Below are positions 1 to 10,384 of a stretch of DNA of 64,000 nucleotides, piece after piece (the first letter of the stretch is position 1; every line of letters starts with the position of its first letter). Both the position numbers and the translations under genes were made by a program. The notes below the pieces were generated by a model. That model worked only from the letters and a program-made list of their open reading frames with translations. It was not told where the DNA came from and searched no databases. Location: the NCBI RefSeq assembly GCF_029227915.1, contig NC_079884.1, positions 30,382,001 to 30,446,000 of the forward strand, given 5' to 3'. This stretch comes from Hydractinia symbiolongicarpus (lineage: Eukaryota > Cnidaria > Hydrozoa > Anthoathecata > Hydractiniidae).

Positions 1-6
1 ACTATA

Positions 7-19
7 CGGGCCAAGCCCG
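7..19. other. GC-rich dyad CGGGC-CAA-GCCCG (variable head)
   Basis: This perfect 5-bp inverted repeat with a 3-base loop lies at the head of the CCAAG-type monomer. It is the most useful diagnostic segment in the array. Alternative heads include GGGCCGAGTCC, GCACCGAGTCC, GGGACAAGCCC, GGGCCCAGCCC, TGCCGGCCGAG, GGGCCGATTCC, GGGCCAAGCCTGG and GGGTCGAGTCC. The perfect dyad is kept in the CCAAG head but weakened or lost in the GAGTCC and GCACC heads, so it is not an array-wide constraint. A protein-binding role is possible but nothing here shows it. Confidence 0.7.
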
Positions 20-31
20 GGATTTACGGGA

Positions 32-59
32 AATTGCGTGTTTTCGTTTGCCGGCGATT
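32..59. other. Inverted repeat AATCGC / GCGATT around a CpG-rich loop
   Basis: Most monomers have AATCGC at positions 32-37 and its complement GCGATT at 54-59, separated by 16 bases. The loop varies: GCCGGC, GCCAGC or GCGAGC precede GATT, and GGGTTTTCG can be GGGTTCTCG, GGGTTTCCG, CAGGTTTTTG or a one-base-shorter CGGTTTTCG. In this first copy the left arm is changed to AATTGC. The adjacent GCGATTAAAC is shared by nearly all variants and is a frequent point where head and body types are recombined. Confidence 0.6.
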
Positions 60-85
60 AAACCTCTTTCATTAAGCGTCTCATC

Positions 86-103
86 AAAAATGAAAACATT
101 TTT
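86..103. other. A/T hairpin AAAAATG-AAAA-CATTTTT
   Basis: A 7-bp perfect inverted repeat with a 4-base loop lies in the middle of the monomer. It is present in most copies. Variants include ATAAAAAC, which breaks one pair; AAAAGTG, which leaves a G-T pair; AAATATGAAAATATTT, a different perfect dyad; and AAAATTAAAACAATTTT, again a perfect dyad after two changes. It could form a cruciform or a hairpin in a transcript, but the low complexity of the segment makes chance symmetry likely. Confidence 0.65.
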
Positions 104-150
104 GAAAACTACAAGTCTCATGCGTTTTAGTGGTGAAAAAATAATTTATA
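104..150 (+). other. Length-invariant monomer block (GTCTCATGCGTTTTAGTGG box)
   Basis: This block holds the core GTCTCATGCGTTTTAGTGG and leads into the A/T-rich segment. Through all monomers I read, no insertion or deletion falls between about position 93 and 148, while deletions recur at about 37-39, 75, 85-90, 149-160, 165-172 and 184-192. Substitutions do occur but mark families: AAACCTC, AAATCTC, CTTATG, TTCAAG, CAACAAG, GTTTCAG and TTTAGTAG. Such a block next to variable segments is typical of satellites with a protein-binding or nucleosome-positioning constraint; that role is inference. Confidence 0.6.
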
Positions 151-192
151 AAATCTTTCGGGAAATGAGTTTACTCCCTGGGTACTTTCTTT

Positions 193-198
193 GTATAC
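193..198. other. Near-invariant GTATAC palindrome at the monomer tail
   Basis: GTATAC sits eleven bases before each ACTATAC monomer start. It is retained in almost every copy. Exceptions are few: GTGTAC near 15792, 22486 and 41572, ATATAC near 27971, GCATAC near 54355, GTATGC near 52127 and GTAAAC near 43806. It gives a natural once-per-monomer restriction ladder. Confidence 0.75.
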
Positions 199-3100
199 TT
201 TTGACTATACGCACCGAGACTGGGATTTACGGGAAATCGCGGGTTTTCGTTTGCCAGCGATTAAACTTCTTTTATTTAGCGTCCCATCAAAAATAAAAAC
301 ATTTTTGAAAACAACAAGTCTCATGCGTTTTAGTGGTAAAAAAATAATTTAAAAAATCGTTCTGGAATTGAGTTTACTCACAGGGTACTTTCTTTGTATA
401 CATTCGACTATACGGGCCAAGCCCGGGATTTACGGGAAATTGCGTGTTTTCGTTTGCCGGCGATTAAACCTCTTTCATTAAGCGTCTCATCAAAAATGAA
501 AACATTTTTGAAAACTACAAGTCTCATGCGTTTTAGTGGTGAGAAAATAATTTATAAAATCTTTCGGGAAATGAGTTTACTCCCTGGGTACTTTCTTTGT
601 ATACTTTTGACTATACGCACCGAGACTGGGATTTACGGGAAATCGCGGGTTTTCGTTTGCCAGCGATTAAACTTCTTTTATTCAGCGTCCCATCAAAAAT
701 GAAAACATTTTTGAAAACTACAAGTCTCATGCGTTTTAGTGGTGAAAAAATAATTTAAAAAATCGTTCGGGAAATGAGTTTACTCACAGGGTACTTTCTT
801 TGTATACATTCGACTATACGGGCCGAGTCCGGGATTTAAGGGAAATCGCGGGTTTTCGATTGACAGCGATTAAACTTCTTTTATTCAGCGTCCCATCAAA
901 AATGAAAACATTTTTGAAAACTACAAACCTCATGCGTTTTAGTGGTGAAATATTAATTTAAAAAATCGTTCGGGAAATGCGTTTACTCCCTGGGTACTTT
1001 CTTTGTATACTTTTGACTATACGGGCCGAGTCCGGGATTTACGGGAAATCGCGGTTTTCGTTTGCGAGCGATTAAACTTCTTTTATTTAGCGTCCCATCA
1101 AAAATAAAAACATTTTTAAAAACTACAGGTCTCATGCGTTTTAGTGGTGAAAAAATAATTTAAAAAATCGTTCGGGAAATGAGTTTACTTCCTGGGTACT
1201 TTTTTTGTATACTTTTGACTATACGGGCCGATTCCAGGATTTACGGGAAATCGCGAGTTTTCGTTTGCCAGCAATTAATTTTCTTTTATTCAGCGTCCCA
1301 TCAAAAATGAAAACATTTTTGAAAACTACAAGTCTCATGCGTTTTAGTGGTGAAAAAATAATTTAAAAAATCGTTCGGGAAATGAGTTTACTCCCTGGGT
1401 ACTTTCTTTGTATACGTTTGACTATACGGGCCGAGTCCGGGATTTACGGGAAATCCCGGGTTTTCGTTTGCCGGCGATTAAACTTCTTTTATTCAGCGTC
1501 TCATCAAAAATGAAAACAATTTTGAAAACTACAAGTCTCATGCGTTTTAGTGGTAAAAAAATAATTTAAAAAATCGTTCTGGAAATGAGTTTACTCACAA
1601 GGTACTTTCTTTGTATACATTCGACTATACGGGCCAAGCCCGGGATTTACGGAAAATAGCGGGTTTTCGTTTGCCGGCGATTAAACCTCTTTCATTAAGC
1701 GTCTCATCAAAAATGAAAACATTTTTGAAAACTACAAGTCTCATGCGTTTTAGTGGTGAAAAAATAATTTAAAAAATCGTTCGGGAAATGAGTTTACTCA
1801 CAGGGTACTTTCTTTGTATACATTCGACTATACGGGCCGAGTCCGGGATTTAAGGGAAATCGCGGGTTTTCGATTGACAGCGATTAAACTTCTTTTATTC
1901 AGCGTCCCATCAAAAATGAAAACATTTTTGAAAACTACAAACCTCATGCGTTTTAGTGGTGAAAAAATAATTTAAAAAATCGTTCGGGAAATCAGTTTAC
2001 TCCCTGGGTACTTTCTTTGTATACATTTGACTATACGGGCCGAGTCCGGGATTTACGGGAAATCGCGGGTTTTCGTTTGCGAGCGATTAAACTTCTTTTA
2101 TTTAGCGTCCCATCAAAAATAAAAACATTTTTGAAAACAACAAGTCTCATGCGTTTTAGTGGTAAAAAAATAATTTAAAAAATCGTTCTGGAATTGAGTT
2201 TACTCACAGGGTACTTTCTTTGTATACATTCGACTATACGGGCCAAGCCCGGGATTTACGGGAAATTGCGTGTTTTCGTTTGCCGGCGATTAAACCTCTT
2301 TCATTAAGCGTCTCATCAAAAATGAAAACATTTTTGAAAACTACAAGTCTCATGCGTTTTAGTGGTGAAAAAATAATTTATAAAATCTTTCGGGAAATGA
2401 GTTTACTCCCTGGGTACTTTCTTTGTATACTTTTGACTATACGCACCGAGACTGGGATTTACGGGAAATCGCGGGTTTTCGTTTGCCAGCGATTAAACTT
2501 CTTTTATTTAGCGTCCCATCAAAAATAAAAACATTTTTGAAAACAACAAGTCTCATGCGTTTTAGTGGTAAAAAAATAATTTAAAAAATCGTTCTGGAAT
2601 TGAGTTTACTCACAGGGTACTTTCTTTGTATACATTCGACTATACGGGCCAAGCCCGGGATTTACGGGAAATTGCGTGTTTTCGTTTGCCGGCGATTAAA
2701 CCTCTTTCATTAAGCGTCTCATCAAAAATGAAAACATTTTTGAAAACTACAAGTCTCATGCGTTTTAGTGGTGAGAAAATAATTTATAAAATCTTTCGGG
2801 AAATGAGTTTACTCCCTGGGTACTTTCTTTGTATACTTTTGACTATACGCACCGAGACTGGGATTTACGGGAAATCGCGGGTTTTCGTTTGCCAGCGATT
2901 AAACTTCTTTTATTCAGCGTCCCATCAAAAATGAAAACATTTTTAAAAACTACAAGTCTCATGCGTTTTAGTGGTGAAAAAATAATTTAAAAAATCGTTC
3001 GGGAAATCAGTTTACTCCCTGGGTACTTTCTTTGTATACTTTTGACTATACGGGCCGAGTCCGGGATTTACGGGAAATCGCGGTTTTCGTTTGCGAGCGA

Positions 3101-3990
3101 TTAAACTTCTTTTATTTAGCGTCCCATCAAAAATAAAAACATTTTTAAAAACTACAAGTCTCATGCGTTTTAGTGGTGAAAAAATAATTTAAAAAATCGT
3201 TCGGGAAATGAGTTTACTTCCTGGGTACTTTTTTTGTATACTTTTGACTATACGGGCCGATTCCAGGATTTACGGGAAATCGCGGGTTTTCGTTTGCCAG
3301 CAATTAATTTTCTTTTATTCAGCGTCCCATCAAAAATGAAAACATTTTTGAAAACTACAAGTCTCATGCGTTTTAGTGGTGAAAAAATAATTTAAAAAAT
3401 CGTTCGGGAAATGAGTTTACTCCCTGGGTACTTTCTTTGTATACGTTTGACTATACGGGCCGAGTCCGGGATTTACGGGAAATCCCGGGTTTTCGTTTGC
3501 CGGCGATTAAACTTCTTTTATTCAGCGTCTCATCAAAAATGAAAACAATTTTGAAAACTACAAGTCTCATGCGTTTTAGTGGTAAAAAAATAATTTAAAA
3601 AATCGTTCTGGAAATGAGTTTACTCACAAGGTACTTTCTTTGTATACATTCGACTATACGGGCCAAGCCCGGGATTTATGGAAAATCGCGGGTTTTCGTT
3701 TGCCGGCGATTAAACCTCTTTCATTAAGCGTCTCATCAAAAATGAAAACATTTTTGAAAACTACAAGTCTCATGCGTTTTAGTGGTGAAAAAATAATTTA
3801 AAAAATCGTTCGGGAAATGAGTTTACTCCATGGGTACTTTCTTTGTATACATTCGACTATACGGGTCAAGCCCGGGATTTACGGGAAATCGCGGGTTTTC
3901 GTTTGCGAGCGATTAAATTTCTTTTATTTAGCATCCCATCAAAAATAAAAACAGTTTTGAAAACTACAAGTCTCATGCGTTTTAGTGGTG

Positions 3991-6900
3991 AAAAGATAAT
4001 TTAAAAAATCGTTCTGGAAATGAGTTTACTCACAGGGTACTTTCTTTGTATACATTCGACTATACGGGCCGAGTCCGGGATTTAAGGGAAATCGCGGGTT
4101 TTCGATTGACAGCGATTAAACTTCTTTTATTCAGCGTCCCATCAAAAATGAAAACATTTTTGAAAACTACAAACCTCATGCGTTTTAGTGGTGAAAAAAT
4201 AATTTAAAAAATCGTTCGAGAAATGAGTTTACTCCCTGGGTACTTTTTTGGTATACTTTTGACTATACGGGCCAAGCCCGGGATTTACGGGAAATCGCGG
4301 GTTTTCGTTTGCCGGCGATTAAACCTCTTTCATTAGGCGTCTCATCAAAAATGAAAACTTTTTTGAAAACTACAAATCTCATGCGTTTTAGTGGTTAAAA
4401 AACAATTTAAAAAATCGTTCGGTAAATGAGTTTACTTCCTAAGTACTTTCTTTGTATACATTGGACTATACGGGCCAAGCCCGGGATTTACGGGAAATCG
4501 CGGGTTTTCGTTTGCCGGGGATTAAACCACTTTCATTAAGCGTCTCATCAAAATGAAAACATTTCTGAAAACTACAAGTCTCATGCGTTTTAGTGGTGAA
4601 AAAATTATTTAAAAAATCGTTCGGGAAATGAGTTTACTCTCTGGTTACTTTCTTTGTATACTTTTGACTATGCCGGCCGAGTCCGGGATTTACGGGAAAT
4701 CGCGGGTTTTCGTTTGCCGGCGATTAAACTTCTTTTATTTAGCGTCTCATCAAAAATGAAAACATTTTTGAAAATTACAAGTCTCATGCGTTTTAGTGGT
4801 GAAAAGATAATTTAAAAAATCGTCCTGGAAATGAGTTTACTGACAGGGTACTTTCTTTGTATACATTCGACTATACGGGAAAAGCCCGGGATTTACGGGA
4901 AATCGCGGGTTTTCGTTTGCCGGCGGTTAAACCTCTTTCATTATGCGTCTCATTAAAAGTGAAAACATTTTTGAAAACTACAAGTCTCATGCGTTTTAGT
5001 GGTGAAAAAATAATTTAAAAAATCGTTCAGGAAATGTGTTTACTCCCTGGGTACCTTCTTTGTATACTTTTGACTATACGGGCCAAGCCCGGGATTTACG
5101 GGAAATCGCGGGTTTTCGTTTGCCGGCGATTAAAATTCTTTTATTCAGCGTCCCATCAAAAATGAAAACAATTTTGAAAACTACAAGTATTATGCGTTTT
5201 AGTGGTGAAAAAATAACTTAAAAAATCGTTCTGGAAATGAGTTTACTCAACGAGTACTTTCTTTGTATACATTCGACTATTCGGCAAAGCCCAGGATTTA
5301 CGGGAAATCGCGGGTTTCCGTTTGCCGGCGATTAAACATCTTTCATTAAGCGTCTCATCAAAAATGAAAACATTTTTGAAACCTACAAGTCTCATGCGTT
5401 TTAGTGGTGAAAAAATAATTTAAAAAATCCTTCGGGAAATGAGTTACTCCCTGGGTACTTTCTTTGTATACATTCGACTATACGGGCCCAGCCCGGGATT
5501 TACCGGAAATCGCGGGTTTTCGTTTGCCGGCGATTAAACCACTTTCATTAGCGTCTCATCAAATATGAAAATATTTTTGAAAACTACAAGTCTCATGCGT
5601 TTTAGTGGTGAAAAAATAATTTAAAAAATCGTTCGGAATATGAGTTTACTCCCTGGGTACTTTCCTTGTATACTTTTGACTGTACGCACCGAGTCCGGGA
5701 TTTACGGGAAATCGCAGGTTTTTGTTTGCCAGCGATTAAACTTCTTTTATTCAGCGTCCCATCAAAAATTAAAACAATTTTAAAAACTACAAGTCTTATG
5801 CGTTTTAGTGGTGAAAAAATAATTTAAAAAATCTTTCGGGAAATCAGTTTACTCCATGGGTACTTTCTTTGTATACATTTGACTATACGGGCCCAGCCCG
5901 GGATTTACGGGAAATCGCGGGTTTTCGTTTGCCGGGGATTAAACCACTTTCATTAAGCGTCTCATCAAAATGAAAACATTTCTGAAAACTACAAGTCTCA
6001 TGCGTTTTAGTGGTGAAAAAATTATTTAAAAAATCGTTCGGGAAATGAGTTTACTCTCTGGTTACTTTCTTTGTATACTTTTGACTATGCCGGCCGAGTC
6101 CGGGATTTACGGGAAATCGCGGGTTTTCGTTTGCCGGCGATTAAACTTCTTTTATTTAGCGTCTCATCAAAAATGAAAACATTTTTGAAAATTACAAGTC
6201 TCATGCGTTTTAGTGGTGAAAAGATAATTTAAAAAATCGTCCTGGAAATGAGTTTACTGACAGGGTACTTTCTTTGTATACATTCGACTATACGGGAAAA
6301 GCCCGGGATTTACGGGAAATCGCGGGTTTTCGTTTGCCGGCGGTTAAACCTCTTTCATTATGCGTCTCATTAAAAGTGAAAACATTTTTGAAAACTACAA
6401 GTCTCATGCGTTTTAGTGGTGAAAAAATAATTTAAAAAATCGTTCAGGAAATGTGTTTACTCCCTGGGTACCTTCTTTGTATACTTTTGACTATACGGGC
6501 CAAGCCCGGGATTTACGGGAAATCGCGGGTTTTCGTTTGCCGGCGATTAAAATTCTTTTATTCAGCGTCCCATCAAAAATGAAAACAATTTTGAAAACTA
6601 CAAGTATTATGCGTTTTAGTGGTGAAAAAATAACTTAAAAAATCGTTCTGGAAATGAGTTTACTCAACGAGTACTTTCTTTGTATACATTCGACTATTCG
6701 GCAAAGCCCAGGATTTACGGGAAATCGCGGGTTTCCGTTTGCCGGCGATTAAACATCTTTCATTAAGCGTCTCATCAAAAATGAACACATTTTTGAAACC
6801 TACAAGTCTCATGCGTTTTAGTGGTGAAAAAATAATTTAAAAAATCCTTCGGGAAATGAGTTACTCCCTGGGTACTTTCTTTGTATACATTCGACTATAC

Positions 6901-9900
6901 GGGCCCAGCCCGGGATTTACCGGAAATCGCGGGTTTTTGTTTGCCGGCGATTAAACCACTTTCATTAGCGTCTCATCAAATATGAAAATATTTTTGAAAA
7001 CTACAAGTCTCATGCGTTTTAGTGGTGAAAAGATAATTTAAAAAATCGTTCTGGAAATGAGTTTACTCACAGGGTACTTTCTTTGTATACATTCGACTAT
7101 ACGGGCCGAGTCCGGGATTTAAGGGAAATCGCGGGTTTTCGATTGACAGCGATTAAACTTCTTTTATTCAGCGTCCCATCAAAAATGAAAACATTTTTGA
7201 AAACTACAAACCTCATGCGTTTTAGTGGTGAAAAAATAATTTAAAAAATCGTTCGAGAAATGAGTTTACTCCCTGGGTACTTTTTTGGTATACTTTTGAC
7301 TATACGGGCCAAGCCCGGGATTTACGGGAAATCGCGGGTTTTCGTTTGCCGGCGATTAAACCTCTTTCATTAGGCGTCTCATCAAAAATGAAAACTTTTT
7401 TGAAAACTACAAATCTCATGCGTTTTAGTGGTTAAAAAACAATTTAAAAAATCGTTCGGTAAATGAGTTTACTTCCTAAGTACTTTCTTTGTATACATTG
7501 GACTATACGGGCCAAGCCCGGGATTTACGGGAAATCGCGGGTTTTCGTTTGCCGGGGATTAAACCACTTTCATTAAGCGTCTCATCAAAATGAAAACATT
7601 TCTGAAAACTACAAGTCTCATGCGTTTTAGTGGTGAAAAAATTATTTAAAAAATCGTTCGGGAAATGAGTTTACTCTCTGGTTACTTTCTTTGTATACTT
7701 TTGACTATGCCGGCCGAGTCCGGGATTTACGGGAAATCGCGGGTTTTCGTTTGCCGGCGATTAAACTTCTTTTATTTAGCGTCTCATCAAAAATGAAAAC
7801 ATTTTTGAAAATTACAAGTCTCATGCGTTTTAGTGGTGAAAAGATAATTTAAAAAATCGTCCTGGAAATGAGTTTACTGACAGGGTACTTTCTTTGTATA
7901 CATTCGACTATACGGGAAAAGCCCGGGATTTACGGGAAATCGCGGGTTTTCGTTTGCCGGCGGTTAAACCTCTTTCATTATGCGTCTCATTAAAAGTGAA
8001 AACATTTTTGAAAACTACAAGTCTCATGCGTTTTAGTGGTGAAAAAATAATTTAAAAAATCGTTCAGGAAATGTGTTTACTCCCTGGGTACCTTCTTTGT
8101 ATACTTTTGACTATACGGGCCAAGCCCGGGATTTACGGGAAATCGCGGGTTTTCGTTTGCCGGCGATTAAAATTCTTTTATTCAGCGTCCCATCAAAAAT
8201 GAAAACAATTTTGAAAACTACAAGTATTATGCGTTTTAGTGGTGAAAAAATAACTTAAAAAATCGTTCTGGAAATGAGTTTACTCAACGAGTACTTTCTT
8301 TGTATACATTCGACTATTCGGCAAAGCCCAGGATTTACGGGAAATCGCGGGTTTCCGTTTGCCGGCGATTAAACATCTTTCATTAAGCGTCTCATCAAAA
8401 ATGAAAACATTTTTGAAACCTACAAGTCTCATGCGTTTTAGTGGTGAAAAAATAATTTAAAAAATCCTTCGGGAAATGAGTTACTCCCTGGGTACTTTCT
8501 TTGTATACATTCGACTATACGGGCCCAGCCCGGGATTTACCGGAAATCGCGGGTTTTCGTTTGCCGGCGATTAAACCACTTTCATTAGCGTCTCATCAAA
8601 TATGAAAATATTTTTGAAAACTACAAGTCTCATGCGTTTTAGTGGTGAAAAAATAATTTAAAAAATCGTTCGGAATATGAGTTTACTCCCTGGGTACTTT
8701 CCTTGTATACTTTTGACTGTACGCACCGAGTCCGGGATTTACGGGAAATCGCAGGTTTTTGTTTGCCAGCGATTAAACTTCTTTTATTCAGCGTCCCATC
8801 AAAAATTAAAACAATTTTAAAAACTACAAGTCTTATGCGTTTTAGTGGTGAAAAAATAATTTAAAAAATCTTTCGGGAAATCAGTTTACTCCATGGGTAC
8901 TTTCTTTGTATACATTTGACTATACGGGCCCAGCCCGGGATTTACGGGAAATCGCGGGTTTTCGTTTGCCGGGGATTAAACCACTTTCATTAAGCGTCTC
9001 ATCAAAATGAAAACATTTCTGAAAACTACAAGTCTCATGCGTTTTAGTGGTGAAAAAATTATTTAAAAAATCGTTCGGGAAATGAGTTTACTCTCTGGTT
9101 ACTTTCTTTGTATACTTTTGACTATGCCGGCCGAGTCCGGGATTTACGGGAAATCGCGGGTTTTCGTTTGCCGGCGATTAAACTTCTTTTATTTAGCGTC
9201 TCATCAAAAATGAAAACATTTTTGAAAATTACAAGTCTCATGCGTTTTAGTGGTGAAAAGATAATTTAAAAAATCGTCCTGGAAATGAGTTTACTGACAG
9301 GGTACTTTCTTTGTATACATTCGACTATACGGGAAAAGCCCGGGATTTACGGGAAATCGCGGGTTTTCGTTTGCCGGCGGTTAAACCTCTTTCATTATGC
9401 GTCTCATTAAAAGTGAAAACATTTTTGAAAACTACAAGTCTCATGCGTTTTAGTGGTGAAAAAATAATTTAAAAAATCGTTCAGGAAATGTGTTTACTCC
9501 CTGGGTACCTTCTTTGTATACTTTTGACTATACGGGCCAAGCCCGGGATTTACGGGAAATCGCGGGTTTTCGTTTGCCGGCGATTAAAATTCTTTTATTC
9601 AGCGTCCCATCAAAAATGAAAACAATTTTGAAAACTACAAGTATTATGCGTTTTAGTGGTGAAAAAATAACTTAAAAAATCGTTCTGGAAATGAGTTTAC
9701 TCAACGAGTACTTTCTTTGTATACATTCGACTATTCGGCAAAGCCCAGGATTTACGGGAAATCGCGGGTTTCCGTTTGCCGGCGATTAAACATCTTTCAT
9801 TAAGCGTCTCATCAAAAATGAACACATTTTTGAAACCTACAAGTCTCATGCGTTTTAGTGGTGAAAAAATAATTTAAAAAATCCTTCGGGAAATGAGTTA

Positions 9901-10064
9901 CTCCCTGGGTACTTTCTTTGTATACATTCGACTATACGGGCCCAGCCCGGGATTTACCGGAAATCGCGGGTTTTTGTTTGCCGGCGATTAAACCACTTTC
10001 ATTAGCGTCTCATCAAATATGAAAATATTTTTGAAAACTACAAGTCTCATGCGTTTTAGTGGTG
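3991..10064 (+). repeat. 3,037-bp tandem duplication (3991-7027 / 7028-10064)
   Basis: Fifteen monomers are repeated directly with an offset of exactly 3,037 bp. Rare private marks occur in both copies at the same offset: GAACACATTTTTG at 6783 and 9820, GGTTAAAAAACAA at 4394 and 7431, CATTGGACTATAC at 4459 and 7496, and GGTTTTTGTTTGCC near 6932 and 9969. I saw no difference in the stretches compared. The junction lies in the shared segment ending TTTAGTGGTG. The duplication captured one complete 7-mer and a truncated second one, so each copy contains nested higher-order repeats. Confidence 0.88.
4514..7027 (+). repeat. Nested 1,417-bp 7-mer (4514-5930, then truncated 5931-7027)
   Basis: The 7-mer order is CCGGGGATT (one-base deletion, CATCAAAATGA), TGCCGGCCGAG, GGGAAAAGCCC, CCAAG with AAAATTC, TTCGGCAAAGCCCAGG with GTTTCCG, CCCAGCCC with TACCGG and ATTAGCG, and TGTACGCACCGAG with GCAGG. 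The period is 1,417 instead of 1,421 because four one-base losses are inherited. The second unit stops at 7027, where the 3,037-bp duplication joins. Confidence 0.82.
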
Positions 10065-10384
10065 AAAAAATAATTTAAAAAATCGTTCGGAATATGAGTT
10101 TACTCCCTGGGTACTTTCCTTGTATACTTTTGACTGTACGCACCGAGTCCGGGATTTACGGGAAATCGCAGGTTTTTGTTTGCCAGCGATTAAACTTCTT
10201 TTATTCAGCGTCCCATCAAAAATTAAAACAATTTTAAAAACTACAAGTCTTATGCGTTTTAGTGGTGAAAAAATAATTTAAAAAATCTTTCGGGAAATCA
10301 GTTTACTCCATGGGTACTTTCTTTGTATACATTTGACTATACGGGCCCAGCCCGGGATTTACGGGAAATTGCGGGTTTTCGTTT
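7551..10384 (+). repeat. Nested 1,417-bp 7-mer, second set (7551-8967 and 8968-10384)
   Basis: This is the same 7-mer as at 4514. In this copy the second unit is complete, running through TGTACGCACCGAG at 10133 into a CCCAGCCC head at 10336. This shows that the 7-mer pair existed before the 3,037-bp duplication and that the first copy was cut short by it. Confidence 0.8.

Larger units (their letters stand above)
1..203 (+). repeat. Reference satellite monomer
   Basis: First complete unit, used here for numbering. By hand count it has 36 C and 39 G (37% G+C) and ten CpG dinucleotides, eight of them in the first 78 bp. It carries CGGGAAAT twice in direct orientation (27-34 and 159-166). It contains three inverted repeats (7-19, 32-59, 86-103), a palindromic GTATAC at 193-198 and an A/T-rich segment around 136-153. 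This copy has two lineage marks: TTGCGTG at 34-40, where most copies have TCGCGGG, and TTTATAA near 146, where most have TTTAAAA. The second mark removes a stop codon and lets an open frame run into the next monomer. Confidence 0.95.
1..3855 (+). repeat. 8-monomer block present twice (1-1826 and 2233-3855)
   Basis: The head order CCAAG (TTGCGTG), GCACCGAGACT, CCAAG (TTGCGTG), GCACCGAGACT, GAGTCC (202 bp, CGGTTTTCG), GATTCCAGG, GAGTCC (AATCCCGGG), CCAAG occurs at 1-1826 and again at 2233-3855. Copy 1 has one extra monomer at 813 (TTTAAGGG head, GATTGACAGC). Both copies share the same one-base deletion in the CGGTTTTCG monomer (1016 and 3045) and the same CACAAGG tail, so they derive from one duplicated block. 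Monomers at 1827 and 2030 lie between them. Confidence 0.8.

Noticed and set aside
21-30. Telomere-like motif TTTACGGG / TTTAAGGG
   Set aside because: It occurs once per 203-bp monomer, not in tandem, so it is not a telomeric repeat; the likeness to TTTAGGG is probably chance.
86-154. Phased A-tracts giving strong intrinsic DNA curvature
   Set aside because: A/T runs centred at about 88, 101, 126, 138 and 151 are spaced about 12-13 bp, not the 10-11 bp needed for strong in-phase bending; moderate curvature cannot be judged by eye.
1-203. CENP-B box (TTCG, four bases, A, two bases, CGGG)
   Set aside because: I looked on both strands of the common monomer; TTCGTTTGCCGGCG and TTCGGGAAATG resemble parts of it but lack the required A and CGGG spacing. 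A diverged or different box cannot be excluded.
394-702. 102-codon open frame, repeated at 2220-2528 and 2626-2934, as a possible small gene family
   Set aside because: It spans one and a half satellite monomers, exists only because one stop codon is mutated, has no recognisable domain, and shifts frame in every monomer since 203 is not a multiple of 3.
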